64,000 nt of DNA from Austropuccinia psidii (taxonomy: Eukaryota > Basidiomycota > Pucciniomycetes > Pucciniales > Sphaerophragmiaceae): the NCBI GenBank assembly GCA_023105745.1, contig JALGQZ010000005.1:1116001-1180000 (forward strand). Reading direction: 5' to 3'. The notes below the pieces were generated by a model. The model saw only the letters and a list, made by a program, of their open reading frames with translations, made no database searches and was not told where the DNA came from. Below, piece by piece: positions 45,392 to 57,082 of this stretch. Position 1 is the first letter of the stretch. Each line of letters starts with the position of its first letter. The translations under genes were made by a program, and so were the position numbers.

Positions 45392-47300
45392 TTCCCTCAT
45401 CCCTTCCCATTTCAATCCTTCTCTACCAACTTTTGTGGAGACTTATGCTTCTGATTATGCCTTGGATGGTGTACTGAGCTAGGTGAATGACTCTGGAAAG
45501 AATCCAATTGCATTTGACAGTAGCAAGCTCCTCCTAGCAGAGCTCAACTATGAAATTCATGACAAGGAAATCCTTGGCATAGTTTGTGTCCTCAAGTGCT
45601 GGAGAGCTTTTCTTTTTCTTTTTTTAATTATACTGAAGTCTTGACAAACCATTCTTCTCCTATCTAATTCATGTCTTTCCAAACTCTTTCCTTGTTGTTG
45701 GGCCCTCTGGGCTGAATTTCTCTCTGGGTTTCACTTTACTATCACTTAAAACGCAGGGAGACTGGCCACTTTAAAAGATTCCTTGTCACATCGGGACATT
45801 GTATACCCACAGAGGGGGGTGGAGCTCATTGGCAATCATCCTTACACTTTTAATCAAATTCTTAAGCAAGATAGAATTCAAGAATCAAGATTCTTTTCAA
45901 TAAAAGTAGATATGTTGTCAGATTTAGTTGACCATATTCCAAAGTAATTATGAAATGACAACAATTATAAAGAAGTACTAAAGAAACTAGCAAGAGGTGA
46001 ATCAGTAACCAATCATTTTCTTGAACCTCAAGCCAAGTTACTGTTATTGAAAGATAGAGTGGTTACTCCAAGAAATCAAGAAATTTAACTGGATATCCTG
46101 AAAGAACATAATGACTCACCATTGGCTGGCCATCCTGGCCAGGGGATTACCCTCAATCTCAAGAGGCATGTTTATTGGGCTGGCATGAATCAAATAATTA
46201 ATGAATATGTGTCCTCATATCAGAAATGTTCAAAAAACAAGAACATTCATCATAGGAAGCTTGGATTTCTCAAGCCTCTTCAAATTCTATCTGGCTCTTG
46301 GAATTCCTTATCAATGGACTTTATCACTCAATTGCAATTTTCCAACAACTTTGCCTCAATTTTAGTAGTTGTAGACAGATTATCAAAAATTGAAATATTC
46401 CTTCCAGCTTATTCAACAATTACTGCCTTAAATTTAGCCCAAATCTTCATCAGTCATGTCTCTTAAAAGGATAACCTTCCCAACAGTATTGTGAGTGATA
46501 GAGGTTCATTATTTGTTTCATGCTTCTGGACAAAATTATGTCAGGAGCCCAACATATCAGTAGATCTTTCAACTCTCATTAACCCTGAAGCATATGGACA
46601 GACAGAGAGGATAAATCAGATTCTAGAACAGTATCTTTGGATTTATTTAAGTTACCATAAAGACGAATGGCACATTGGGCTCCCTCTGGCCAAATATGCC
46701 TGCAATAATGAAGAAAATTTATCAACCAAGCAATCCACTTTTTTCACAGTTGATGGAAGAAATCCCAGTTTTGATTAAATTCACATTTCTGAAGACACAC
46801 ATTCTGAATATTAAAAGCAAAAATTTAATAAGTACATCAAATAGTAAAAGATGAATTAGAGTCAATAATAAGGCATTTTAAGAATTATTCAGATAGAAGT
46901 GGGATAATTCCACCTTATTTCTGACCTGGGGCAGAAATATGGTTAGACTCAAAGGATATGAAGACTAGAAGACTCATCAAGAAGCTTGCAGAACTATGGT
47001 TGGGACCCTTTGAAGTCTTTAAGAGGATTGGTAGCCATGCATATCACCTCAAGTTTGGTCAGTTCACCCTGTGTTCCATGTGTCCTTGTTAGCACCAGTC
47101 AAACAATCAACTATGCCAAACTGACATCAATTGCCACCACTACCAATATTAGTGGAGAAGCAGGAGGAATGGGAATTAGCGCAGGTTCTGGACTTAAAAC
47201 ACAACAGAAGTAAATTATGGTATCTTGTAGAGTGGAACAAATTCAGTGAAGACCCAGAAAGAAAAACTTGGGAACCAGCTTCCAACCTTACCAACTAACC
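45392..47300 (+). pseudogene. pol: B4 pol remnant, right part (RNase H-INT-chromodomain)
   Basis: This is the continuation of the B4 gene split by B5. RNase H reads FNPSLPTFVETYASDYALDG then a stop, [19 protein letters not shown] and so on. The integrase zinc finger and start of DDE core are at 46122-46466 (GHPGQGITLNL, SMDFITQLQFSN), the rest at 46491-46778 (SDRGSLFVSCFW, AYGQTERINQILEQYL). A broken chromodomain ends near 47300 (EEWEL, WYLVEWNKFSEDPERKTWEP across breaks). Stops and frame shifts are frequent. It is among the oldest copies here. Confidence 0.88.
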
Positions 47301-48090
47301 ATACCTTTTCAAGGATTCCCAAACTGTGTAGCCTGACAAACCTGGCCCAAATACCTCAAGAGTTTGATCTTATGATTCTTGGTGGGGAGTAGAAGTTATT
47401 AAAGTAGGTTCCTTCCCTGGAATGCACCTTTAAGGGAGTATTCTACCCAAATATGCTGTAAGACTCACCTTGGACACTTTGTGAGCACTTTTAAATTTTT
47501 TTGGACAGGTTTGGAAGGCCTTGCAACTAGAATACCCTCAAATTTGGACCTTTCATCAAGATATGGCCAAATTCCTCCTTATTTATTTTCTATTTTCTTA
47601 TTATAAACTTTGCCATTTATCATTATTTAATACATTGTTTCACTCAAAGTCATTGATGTAAAATTTCTTTCTGTTCTTTCGTGGTCCTTCGCAGGGAGCC
47701 AGAGTTATGAAAGTAAGTTTCATCTCCTGGTATGCATCTCTGAGGGTTCTACTTGTTGTAAAAACACACCTTGGCCACTCTGTGAGTAACAAATGCTTGG
47801 TTTTCTCTTTCAGGAAAATTTATGGCCAAAAATCAAGCAATTCATCACAAGAAAGACACCTCTTGGAAGTTTCTATTATCCCTTATTTTCTTTACTTTAT
47901 TTTATTACTTGTCTAATTCTTGTTTCTTACAATTTATTTATAAAACATCAGCATCCCTTCCAAAAGCATTTATTGGGAGGTGTCATTTATTTTTAATTTC
48001 AGTAATTATGAGAGTGTGGATTAAATTCAAACCAGAAATAAACAGGGATAAGGAAACTAGTTGTCTCTACCCAAATCTTCAAAGGTTCTC
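47301..48090 (+). other. B4 3' untranslated region with duplicated module
   Basis: It matches, as reverse complement, the 60.4-61.3 kb segment of B6, including both copies of the 3' module (about 47371-47489 and 47684-47791). Similarity fades near 48090. No gene is seen on the + strand. Confidence 0.55.
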
Positions 48091-48534
48091 TGAAAGTCAT
48101 TAATCAATTCATCCTCATAACATGCAAATTTAGCAGCTATCTCCTCAGATGCAGTAACTGTAATAATCCTATCATTAGCATAAGTGATCACCTCACTGCT
48201 ATTTCTGTCAACTCTTCTGAGAAATCTGGCCAGAGCATCTTGGCCATCTATTTATGTATTTGGCTCTTCTCTGGTAACCCAGATAGGCCAACATTCCCTC
48301 CCCTGAAATAATTGGGAAGCAGGAAATGGTAAAGGGGATCAATCTTCTCTTCTCCTGCTGGAACTGGCCACAGGTTGTAGCTATTGCAAGGTGACCATTG
48401 GAAAATTTTGGGGCTGTGTGATTGGTGATGGCCTCACTGGTGAAAGCAGGGCAGGTCTGGCAGTGGAAGGATTTGGTGAAGGAGGAGGAACAGAATATGG
48501 AATAATGGAAAGGACAGGTTGGAAGTTTATGGGG
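48091..48534 (-). other. Unassigned segment with minus-strand open frames
   Basis: I cannot assign this to any element. On the minus strand one frame (48208-48534) reads FSNGHLAIATTCGQFQQEKR to MLAYLGYQRRAKYI. A shifted frame continues LARFLRRVDRNSSEVITYAN to EIAAKFACYEDELIND and ends with TAG at 48057-48059. Together they look like one broken coding sequence of unknown family. It could be a host gene fragment or the tail of another element. Confidence 0.3.
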
Positions 48535-48821
48535 TGTCACAGGGGCTCTTCGAAGTGAAGAGGGCCTGGCACTCAGTAAACTGGGACTCACATATGGAGG
48601 GCTCAAAGATAAGATAAGAAGAGGTACACTTAAGAGTGTTAAAGATGAATTGCTAAAGAATAAATATAAGAAAAAAGCAGCAACAAAAGATAAGAGTAAA
48701 AGAATAGAAGAGCCAACCACAAACAAGTCCAAGTCCACTGTTTCAACCTGTCAGAATGGAAAGAGGAGGGTTAATAAGGATATGTCCACCCAACTCATAC
48801 TGTACAGGTGAAGAGAGAAAT
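48535..48821 (-). repeat. B6 3' LTR, left part
   Basis: It starts TGTCACAGGGGCTCTTCG on + and is interrupted by A5. The remainder is at 58922-59397, giving an LTR of about 763 bp, much shorter than in B1 and B5 because the GC-rich part is missing. Confidence 0.85.
48817..48821. repeat. Target site duplication of A5 (left copy)
   Basis: GAAAT lies here and again at 58917-58921, flanking A5 exactly. Confidence 0.92.
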
Positions 48822-50664
48822 TGTAAGGTGTGGATATGAAACTTTGATTAAAAATCAAGTACTTTTCCTGTCCTCAAAATTTGTATAAGGTAAAATTCAG
48901 TTAAAAATAATATGAAATATTATTTTTAAGAGAAAACACGCCAATTTTATTGTTTATAACTTTATTAGTATAAAACAATAATATAAAAATTTATTGTTTT
49001 ACCAACAATAAAGATTTATCCAAAAAATACTCTACAAGAGATATTTTAAGGCTACAAAAGAAATTTCTTCAAGAGCAATTTCAATTGGAATTAATTGAGC
49101 AAAGAACTGCAAGCAATTAATTAAAGAACAAAGTCTTTAAAAATAATATTAAAGAGAAAACACGCCCAAAAGTGACCAGAGTGAATTTGGAAACAAAGTG
49201 ACAAAGTTTACAGTGATGAAAGATGCTTTAATTCACTTTTGGGGTGGTTCAGGGGTAAAAATGATTATAAGAGTTACAAACAATGATTATAATGATTTTT
49301 TCACGTGATTAAAAGGATTAAAATGATTTAAAAATGGTGGTTGGAATCTTTGATTGATTGGTTTAACAGTGTTTAAACTAATTAATAAAAGGAAAAGATT
49401 CTAACATGAAGAGAAAAGTGGGGCAAAGAAGACATTCTTTTATAGCCATCAATTCTCTTACTCCAAAAGTAAAATTTACTCTTGTCAGTCGTGAAAAACA
49501 GTCTGACAACAAAAAAGCCAATTATGGCATCATTGAACCCTAGTTTAGACCAAAAAGGGCTGGTTTAAGCCAATTTTAGCCAATTTTAGCCATTTTTAGC
49601 CATTTTAGACCCTTAAATCAGCCATTACTATAGCAATACCAGGCCTAGAGCCTTCAAAACACGTCAGAATGTGTGTCAGAGGCGTAGAAACCAGTTAAAA
49701 CTGTTTTTATTATGATTGTTTTATCTTAAGGGTAGTTTTACCCTCTTGGCAACAGCTAAAACTACCCCAGTTGGTATCAAAACCTCATCATCAATTGAGT
49801 CCACAGACCCTGTAGCTCAATTCCAGGCCAAAAGTGATGAACTTTTGCGTGAATTTTGACATCCCACGCCTGTCAGCAAGGATTTTGGGGGTCTAGCTCC
49901 CCCTTAGAGCTGGAGTTCCTTTTCCCCCCAAATTTAATCTTTCCAATTTATTTTTCCTTTAATTCCTAATCATGTATTATACTTATACTTTACATATGTA
50001 ATTCAATTCAATTGTACAGTACCATACAGTAATAATTGACACCTCATATGTAAATCAAAGTTCACTTATGTAATACACACGCACATTTTGACATTTCAAT
50101 TGAATTCAATTGAAAATACTTCAATTCCTCATAACTTCTAAACTAAACACAACACCTCAATTTTAACACAAAATTTGATGGTTAACACCACATGTGGTGT
50201 GAATTAAATTAAGGTTTTAAGGATTTTCAACTATTGTATTGAAAATACTAAAAACTTAATTTAAGCTTATTTAGAGTTGAGTTACAAGAATTTCACTCAG
50301 AGGTGACCCCACCTGATTTTTTATGAGGAATCCAATGGTGAAATAATTTTTATATGTTCATTTATTGGATAAAAAGTTATAATAATTTTTATTTAACTTT
50401 TTTCCAAATTTATTTATTTTTTCACAATTTTGTTAAAATTTCATTTTTACTTAATTTTTTCAAGTATAAATGTAATTTTATACTTACAAAATTTAATGTA
50501 TTTTTATTTTTAAATTGTAATTTATTTTTTATTTTTAATAGAATTTTATATTTATATTTTGATTTTTATCTTAATAATATAAATAAATTTATTTTATTTA
50601 TATTAATATGTTAATTTTGTATTTGTGGTCTTTTGGGTATATGAAATTACCTCTAAGGCTCACA
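48822..50664 (-). repeat. A5 3' LTR (1843 bp)
   Basis: On + it runs from TGTAAGGTGTGG to AAGGCTCACA. It differs from the 5' LTR (57083-58916) at roughly twenty positions by eye plus a small repeat-unit indel near 49575, about 99% identity, which points to a young insertion. Confidence 0.95.
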
Positions 50665-50675
50665 TTCCCTCCCCC
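50665..50675 (-). promoter_or_regulatory. A5 polypurine tract
   Basis: The coding strand reads GGGGGAGGGAA directly against the 3' LTR. Confidence 0.88.
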
Positions 50676-50687
50676 TAAAAAAGAATA

Positions 50688-53600
50688 TTACTTTGTAATA
50701 TTGGTGTTTCTAGTGTGTCTGAATCTTCTGAGGAGTTTGGTAGCTTCTGGTATATCTTTTTCTTCTAACCATTCATCTTCACAAGCTGGGTCACTGTACC
50801 TAACAAGATATTCCCTTACTTTCTTGGTTCTTAATTTCCTTTCTTTAAGAACTTTGGTAATTTTCTTAGCACCAGATGTCTCAATAGGAGGTATAACTTG
50901 GGGAATCTTATTCCTCAAGGGAAATTTCTCAGCATCACTAGATTTATATGGCTTTATCCAGCTCACTGGAAATGTAGGGGGCTTATTGCTAAGTTCTTCA
51001 GATAACTCTACTTCAACAGCATTTTCTCCATGGAGGGCCTTAATCACAAAAGTTCCTGCAAAGGAGTCTTTCAACTTCTTACATCCTTTGATGTTATTGA
51101 AGTTAGTGGTGGATACAAGTACTAGGTCCCCCACTTTGAAATCTGGAGTTGCATGTGATTTATCCCATTTATCTTTAGCATATGCAAAAGAGTCCTCCAT
51201 GCATCTCACTGCATGCTTTCTAGCTTTGTCTAGCATTCCTTTGAAGCTAGCAGCTGTGGGATGTATTTCAATTAAGTCTTTCCTCAAGGAGTCTTGGGGT
51301 AACTTGGGGTTCCATCCTTTTTCTAGAATAGCAGGAGTCTGATTGGTACTAGCATGGATTGATGTTTTATATGCTAATTCCAGTGCTGGTAACAGAGTAC
51401 ACCAATAATGGGTAAATCCATCACAATCTTTGAATTCAAGGCCATATGCACAAAATCTTCTCACCATGTCCTCTAAGGTTTGGATCATTCTTTCAGCCAG
51501 GCCATCAGTTTGTGGGTGGTAGGCTGTAGAGAAAGACAGTTTAGTTCCAAATAATTGGTGAAGATTTGTCCATAGTGCTGAAGTGAATTTGGGATCTCTA
51601 TCACTGATGATATTTGTAAATATCCCAGTCCATGACACTACTCTATTCCATATCAGAAGAGCTGTATCCATGGCTGTATCATCTTTGTGACATGGTAAAA
51701 AGATTGGAGTTTTACTGAATCTGTCCACAGTTACTAGGCAAGCATTATAGCTCCTTTCACCTCCTGGTGGTAGGCCAGTTACCCAATCCATATGGACAAT
51801 TTCCCAAGGTCTGTTTGGTTCTTGGATTTTCATCATATTTCCAAGTCTTTTGCCAGTGGATTTATTTGCCTTTTGGCATCTGTCACAGGTTTTGCAATAC
51901 TCTGCAACATCTTTTTGCCACATTGGCCACCATATGCAGGTCTTCACTTTCTCTCTTGTTCTGTCTTCAGAAAGATGTCCTGAAAAGGGACTATCATGGC
52001 ATTCTTTCAGTACAAGATTGATTAATGACCTGTCTACAACTGTCATGACACATGTGTGCTTGGTTCTGTGGTAAATTATACCATCCAGTAGGTGAAATCT
52101 TCCTTCATTATAAGATTTTCTCCATACTTCATCCAAGGCATGTATTAGAGAGTTGTCTTTACAGTCTTTGTTAAGTAATTGGCATAAGATGCTACAATTC
52201 TTATCTTGAGTGTAACTATTTCTGACTTCTTCAAAGAAGGTGGTGTTCAAGTCTGTAACACTTATTCCTTCTATTGGAATTTGTGGTGAAGCTTCTTCTG
52301 GAACATAAGCAGGATTATCAATGTTATTTGGTAATGGCCATCTGCTTAGTCCATCTGCATTCTTATGAATATTCCCATCCTTATGAACAATAGTCATATT
52401 GCCTCTGTATTCTTGTATGGCTATTTGCCATCTGAGCATGTGTCTGTTAGGTGTTTTCATGTTCAAAAGTGATTTCACAGCTGTACAATCTGTTATTACT
52501 TCAAAAACACATCCCTCTAAGAAATAGTTCAATTTCTCCAAGGCCCAGACAAGGCATAGACATTCCATTTGACTTGCTCCATATCTGGCTTCAGTTGGTT
52601 TGATTTGCCTGGATATGAAACATATTGGTCCTTCTACAGGTTTGTCATTTATGATCTGAACTTGGTGAAGTGCAGCACCTAGTCCATCCCCTGATGCATC
52701 AATATACAGTTTGAAAGGCAATTTAAAGTCTGGCATCAGTAAGAGTGGAGCAGTGGTCAATGCTTCTCTTAGAGATTCAAAAGCTTTGACTCTGTCAACA
52801 GTCATTTCAAATACTGTGTCTTTGTCACACAACTTATAAAGTGGTCTTGCTATGGATGCAAAATCTTTAATGTGTTGCCTGTAATATCCTGCAAAACCTA
52901 AGAATGACTGAATTTCCTTCTTATTCTGAGGCATGGGTTTTAAAAATACTGCTGCAACTTTGTTTTTATCAATTCCAAGGGACAAACCAGATACAACATG
53001 TCCTAGTGCCTTAAGTTCTTTAAATCCAAAATGACATTTCTTCAAGGAGATTTTCATGTTTGCTGATTGGATTTTTGTCAAAACTCTTGATAATCTGTAC
53101 ATGTGCTCATCCCAATTCTTTGAACAGATAATAATGTCATCAATGTAAATGATTAACCATCCCTCTGAGAGTTCTTCAGGGAAGATTTCATTCATCATTC
53201 TTTGGAAGTGTGAAGGTGCATTTTTGATACCAAAGGGCATCCTTAAGTATTCATACACTCCACAATGAACAATAATTCTCAAGTATTTTCTTGCTCTTGG
53301 TGTTACCACATTTTGATGGAATCCTTTAAGGGCATCCATAGTGGTTATATACACTGCTTGAGATATTTGAGTAAGGGCAATTTGGATTTTTGGTATTGGG
53401 TATCTGTCTGGAACAGTGTAAGTGTTCAGAGCTCTAAAGTCCCCAACCATTCTGGATTTTCCATTATGCCACGCCACTATGACTGGTGTAGTTATTTCTA
53501 CTTCCTCATTGTGGCCTACTTTTCTTATTACACCAAGGTCTAGAAGTTCTTTGATATGAATTTCTAGAGCTTCTCTTGATTTTGGACTTGCTGGATAAGC

Positions 53601-56600
53601 AGGTCTTCTTAAGAGTGGTGGATAAGGTCTCTCAATGTTAAGAATGATGTCAACTTCATGACCAATAATTGCTCCCAGAGGTTCTTTGTCTGTAGCAAAT
53701 GCTCCTTTGTGGTCATACAAAAGGGAAGAAAGTTCATTTTCTTGTTTATCAGTCAGATGAAGGCTTATCTGAGCCTCATTTAACTGTTCAGACTTGAATT
53801 TTTCTAACTCTAAGTTGACTGGTGATACTTTGTTTACTGTAATTTGTCTTTTAAATGGTAAAAAGGCAAATTTCTGGCGCTTATTGTCCCCAATTGTAAA
53901 GTATCTGTCTTTGTTATTATGTAAATCTATCCCATACATGATCAAATAGTCATTTCCCAATATAAAATGGATACTAGAGCAATTTTCCATAACAACAAAT
54001 TCAACTGTGATCCTTAAATTCCCATTTATGTGTGGGAATATGACATTGGTCTCAAAGATTCCCAATGCTTTCATTGGGTTACTTGCACTGTTGAATTTTA
54101 TACCATCAATTGGTAACAATTGGTCTTCAAAATTTGGCACACAAGTCTTAAGAAAGGATTTTCCAACGCAAGAGCAGAAGGCTCCTGGGTCAAGCAAAAG
54201 TTTGGTGGGCTTGTTGTCAATCACCACTTCTGTTATACAGGAGTTACCAGCTGTATAACCTTTTCCTCTGTTTGGTTTTGTCTTCATAAGTTGTGCATCT
54301 TGAACTTTTGATAAATCAACTTGACCATTGCTCAATTGTGGTAAGTGGGAATAAGATTCCATGATGTCAAAAGTGGCATTGATATTTTCTATATCTTTTG
54401 AAGATTCAGAAAATATGGATGACTTATCATCTGAATTGTCTTCAATTATGTCTTCTTTTTCAACATCTGGTTCCTTTTCAATGTCAATTTCATTGATTTT
54501 CCCCCTCTTTGGACATGCATTGGCTAAATGGGTGGTGCTTTGGCAAATATGGCATTTTCTGACTGTATCTGCAGATTTATATTTAATATTACTAGAATTT
54601 TCTTTGGGGTTTTTGTCCAAAGAATCTTTCCAAGGTGTATTAAACCTTGTTTTGAGATTCACCCTACTAGAACCAATTTTGGTTCTGGTGGTTACTTCTT
54701 CTAGTATATTGATAATATCTTCTGCTGAAGATTGTTCAGTAGTCCTGCTTTTGACAGCATGCTCTAAGTCACCTCCACATTGTCTCAGAATTTTTCTATG
54801 GATCATAAATTCTGACATGTCAGGATATAATGCTGTTAATCTGTCCTTTTGTTGGCAAAACCATGGTAAATCTTTGTCTTTATCAGCATTAAATTTGGCA
54901 GATTCAAAGGCTATTTCAACTTTAAGCCTCCAAGCATCATTTGCCCATTTGTTGATGATTTGGGTTTTCCACCAAGTCCAACTCTGGTGTCCATGTGCTT
55001 GTCTTATTTTGATGTACCATCTGTGAGCTGATCTGGTAAACAAGGTGTTAAACCTGGCTGTTACCAATCTGTCTGGTAATTCAACATCCTCTTTGATCAT
55101 GTCAATACCTCTAATGAATTCCATATGGTCATACTCTCCTTCACCACTGAAGTGGGGCCATTCTTTAAGTTTTGGCACTTCTTTCAAGAGTGCTTGGCCC
55201 ATTGATGGTTCCAAGTTATGAAAAGAAGTGGATAATTCATTTTTTAATTGTGAATTATCAGGATCCAATTCTTGTGGATTTGAAATTCTTGTGCCCTCAT
55301 TTTGATTTAGAGGTGTAGACATTCTTGGTAAGGTGTTCAGTATTTGTTCAATGTCATTCATTTTACTGTTGCTACACCTTTGGGAATTTCTGTATTCATG
55401 TTGGAAGCTTTGTATTGAATTTATTACTTCAATTTTATACATGTCTTCTTTATGTGTAAGTTCTTGCCATAACTCTGTCTGTCTTGTATTATCAGCAGTG
55501 ACTTGATTCAATTTCATTGATAATTTTGATAATTCTTCTTTTGAAGTATCAAAACACTTTTTCAAGGCAATGGTATATGTCTTCACTTCAGTAAATGAAT
55601 TTGAAATGTCATCAAGGACTTTCTTGTTATCTGTTTTGATAATATTTATGGCTTGTTTAATTCTTGTTTCAATTATGTCATCAATATTGAATTTAGAATA
55701 TTTATCTGTTAATTCTTTAATAATGCCAGATTGTTCATTTATTTTATTAGAAGAATTATGATTATTGGAATTTTTAATTGTTCTTAAAACTTTTTCAAAA
55801 CACATAAGTGTTTCATTAATTTGGCACAGACTCAGGTTGTTTGTTTTAATGTTGTTACAAATGGTTTCATTTTTATCAGAAAGATGTTTTTTCACGTCAT
55901 TTATAGCATTATACAACTCTGGAATGGAATCAAATATGTCAGAAATCATTTCTGGAACCTTAATCTGGCTTCCTCCTTCTTCTGTAATTCCATCATGGTT
56001 CTGGCCATCTGAAATACATTTTCCATGGCATCCTTCTGAATCTTTGGGATTCTGTAGCCCTGGCTGTAAGGTTTTGGGGCTGGTGCCTTTCCTTTGCCCT
56101 TGTTTGGAGCTTGTGGCTGCCTTTTCACGTTGGAATTGCTGCTGCTGGCCACTGGGGCTGTTTTTGGCACTGGTTTGGGTGGTGGAGGGTTGTTTTTCCT
56201 CCATTCCAGTGTCAAAAGCATCATGTTTTTCTTCTCCATCAATGGATGCCATCCATTGAGCAATTTGCAAGTGTTGGGATGGCCCAAGAATTTTCTTACT
56301 GTCAGGTAAGAATTCATGCAATTCTTCCACAGGTCTGTAAGGATCTGGTACTCCTTGAATTGAAGTGCATTGTTGTATGCACTGTGGCTGGCTTTGTATA
56401 TGTCCACAGAGGCTTTTTGTGGCGGTGTCAGCTCTTTTTGAAGGTAAAATAGTATTATCAGCTTCAGAATGACCCAATTTAGCTGTTTGGAAGTCATCAA
56501 CTGACCCTTTTCCTTCTGTACCTGGTTGGCTTCTGCCATAATTACGTCTATTACCTTTTTGGGAGCTGCTTGAGGGGTTGTAGCTGGCTCCTGATCTGGT

Positions 56601-56609
56601 TGAAGGCAT
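50688..56609 (-). CDS. gag-pol: A5 intact Gag-Pol polyprotein, 1973 aa
   Basis: This is one uninterrupted frame from [14 protein letters not shown] to the chromodomain. Approximate residue positions: low-complexity N-terminus (1-200) overlapped by a second frame; coiled coil (230-420); Retrotrans_gag domain (475-640, [15 protein letters not shown]); CCHC knuckle [14 protein letters not shown] (685-700); retropepsin with D-P-G at 807-809 in place of D-T/S-G; RT with YIDD at 1155-1158; RNase H (about 1298, [13 protein letters not shown]); integrase zinc finger (1540-1575, ending CKTCDRC); DDE core with MDWVTGLPP (about 1605), SDRDPKF (about 1670) and TDGLAERM (about 1701); chromodomain (1915-1960, [14 protein letters not shown]). 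Gag and pol share one frame, so no frameshift is needed. With matching LTRs, primer site and polypurine tract this is the best candidate for an autonomous element here. The only doubt is the protease motif. Confidence 0.96.
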   Translation of the reverse strand: MPSTRSGASYNPSSSSQKGNRRNYGRSQPGTEGKGSVDDFQTAKLGHSEADNTILPSKRADTATKSLCGHIQSQPQCIQQCTSIQGVPDPYRPVEELHEFLPDSKKILGPSQHLQIAQWMASIDGEEKHDAFDTGMEEKQPSTTQTSAKNSPSGQQQQFQREKAATSSKQGQRKGTSPKTLQPGLQNPKDSEGCHGKCISDGQNHDGITEEGGSQIKVPEMISDIFDSIPELYNAINDVKKHLSDKNETICNNIKTNNLSLCQINETLMCFEKVLRTIKNSNNHNSSNKINEQSGIIKELTDKYSKFNIDDIIETRIKQAINIIKTDNKKVLDDISNSFTEVKTYTIALKKCFDTSKEELSKLSMKLNQVTADNTRQTELWQELTHKEDMYKIEVINSIQSFQHEYRNSQRCSNSKMNDIEQILNTLPRMSTPLNQNEGTRISNPQELDPDNSQLKNELSTSFHNLEPSMGQALLKEVPKLKEWPHFSGEGEYDHMEFIRGIDMIKEDVELPDRLVTARFNTLFTRSAHRWYIKIRQAHGHQSWTWWKTQIINKWANDAWRLKVEIAFESAKFNADKDKDLPWFCQQKDRLTALYPDMSEFMIHRKILRQCGGDLEHAVKSRTTEQSSAEDIINILEEVTTRTKIGSSRVNLKTRFNTPWKDSLDKNPKENSSNIKYKSADTVRKCHICQSTTHLANACPKRGKINEIDIEKEPDVEKEDIIEDNSDDKSSIFSESSKDIENINATFDIMESYSHLPQLSNGQVDLSKVQDAQLMKTKPNRGKGYTAGNSCITEVVIDNKPTKLLLDPGAFCSCVGKSFLKTCVPNFEDQLLPIDGIKFNSASNPMKALGIFETNVIFPHINGNLRITVEFVVMENCSSIHFILGNDYLIMYGIDLHNNKDRYFTIGDNKRQKFAFLPFKRQITVNKVSPVNLELEKFKSEQLNEAQISLHLTDKQENELSSLLYDHKGAFATDKEPLGAIIGHEVDIILNIERPYPPLLRRPAYPASPKSREALEIHIKELLDLGVIRKVGHNEEVEITTPVIVAWHNGKSRMVGDFRALNTYTVPDRYPIPKIQIALTQISQAVYITTMDALKGFHQNVVTPRARKYLRIIVHCGVYEYLRMPFGIKNAPSHFQRMMNEIFPEELSEGWLIIYIDDIIICSKNWDEHMYRLSRVLTKIQSANMKISLKKCHFGFKELKALGHVVSGLSLGIDKNKVAAVFLKPMPQNKKEIQSFLGFAGYYRQHIKDFASIARPLYKLCDKDTVFEMTVDRVKAFESLREALTTAPLLLMPDFKLPFKLYIDASGDGLGAALHQVQIINDKPVEGPICFISRQIKPTEARYGASQMECLCLVWALEKLNYFLEGCVFEVITDCTAVKSLLNMKTPNRHMLRWQIAIQEYRGNMTIVHKDGNIHKNADGLSRWPLPNNIDNPAYVPEEASPQIPIEGISVTDLNTTFFEEVRNSYTQDKNCSILCQLLNKDCKDNSLIHALDEVWRKSYNEGRFHLLDGIIYHRTKHTCVMTVVDRSLINLVLKECHDSPFSGHLSEDRTREKVKTCIWWPMWQKDVAEYCKTCDRCQKANKSTGKRLGNMMKIQEPNRPWEIVHMDWVTGLPPGGERSYNACLVTVDRFSKTPIFLPCHKDDTAMDTALLIWNRVVSWTGIFTNIISDRDPKFTSALWTNLHQLFGTKLSFSTAYHPQTDGLAERMIQTLEDMVRRFCAYGLEFKDCDGFTHYWCTLLPALELAYKTSIHASTNQTPAILEKGWNPKLPQDSLRKDLIEIHPTAASFKGMLDKARKHAVRCMEDSFAYAKDKWDKSHATPDFKVGDLVLVSTTNFNNIKGCKKLKDSFAGTFVIKALHGENAVEVELSEELSNKPPTFPVSWIKPYKSSDAEKFPLRNKIPQVIPPIETSGAKKITKVLKERKLRTKKVREYLVRYSDPACEDEWLEEKDIPEATKLLRRFRHTRNTNITK
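55946..56539 (-). CDS. ORF overlapping A5 gag in +1, conserved with A1
   Basis: This is a 197-codon frame inside gag, one base downstream of the gag frame. It starts at ATG 56539 ([12 protein letters not shown]), which is the next ATG after the gag ATG, 70 bases on. I do not recognise the family. Residues shared with the A1 frame at 1716-2300: [45 protein letters not shown]. The gag frame over the same bases is poorly conserved between A1 and A5, so selection appears to act on this frame. A basic proline-rich middle is followed by a predicted helix ([20 protein letters not shown]). It ends where the conserved gag coiled coil starts. Expression by leaky scanning is plausible. Confidence 0.6.
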   Translation of the reverse strand: MAEANQVQKEKGQLMTSKQLNWVILKLIILFYLQKELTPPQKASVDIYKASHSAYNNALQFKEYQILTDLWKNCMNSYLTVRKFLGHPNTCKLLNGWHPLMEKKNMMLLTLEWRKNNPPPPKPVPKTAPVASSSNSNVKRQPQAPNKGKGKAPAPKPYSQGYRIPKIQKDAMENVFQMARTMMELQKKEEARLRFQK

Positions 56610-56642
56610 AATTATGGTTAAAAAAGGCTTAAAATAGTATTT

Positions 56643-56858
56643 TTACGTCAAAAAGTTACTATTGGCCAAATTCTTAGCCTTCTGAAGAGTATTACTTATG
56701 TCCAAGTTAATTAATTCAGAAGATATTGGTTCAGGTTGGTTATTTTGATTCACAATAACAGTACTATTATGATCAGAATTAACAGTACTGGCAGGGATAA
56801 TGCTGGTTACTGTTGAGGCTGTTTCAATGTTTTCTTGTCTTACCACGTTGTCAGACAC
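56643..56858 (-). other. A5 upstream open frame / possible leader exon
   Basis: This is a 71-codon open frame before gag, matched by A3 at 32681-32944. It starts without ATG directly after TTTTAG, which together with GTGAGG at 56935 could bound a 78-base intron (56858-56935). A1 has CTTTAAG followed by the same TGTCT at its corresponding small frame. Confidence 0.35.
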
Positions 56859-57064
56859 TAAAATTAATGAAAAAAGCCAATTAAATAAGTAAAAAAAAGG
56901 TTATTTCAAAAAAGAAATAAAAATATAAGCCTCACTTATAATATGAAAAAAAAGTTATTTTTTATGGATTTTTTGAATTATAAGTATTTTTTATATGTTT
57001 TTAAATTTTTCAATATAAGAAAAAAGATTTAAAAAGAGTAAAAAATATGTCACAGGTAAAATAT
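56859..57064 (-). other. A5 leader
   Basis: This is AT-rich leader, including the possible intron 56858-56935. There is no other feature. Confidence 0.4.
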
Positions 57065-57080
57065 CACGGCTGGGCCCCCA
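57065..57080 (-). promoter_or_regulatory. A5 primer binding site
   Basis: The coding strand reads TGGGGGCCCAGCCGTG, two bases after the LTR. It matches the A1 site at 14 of 16 bases. Confidence 0.72.
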
Positions 57081-57082
57081 AA

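Noticed and set aside
50608..51342. 244-codon + strand open frame
   Set aside because: Antisense to the intact A5 polyprotein; no independent support.
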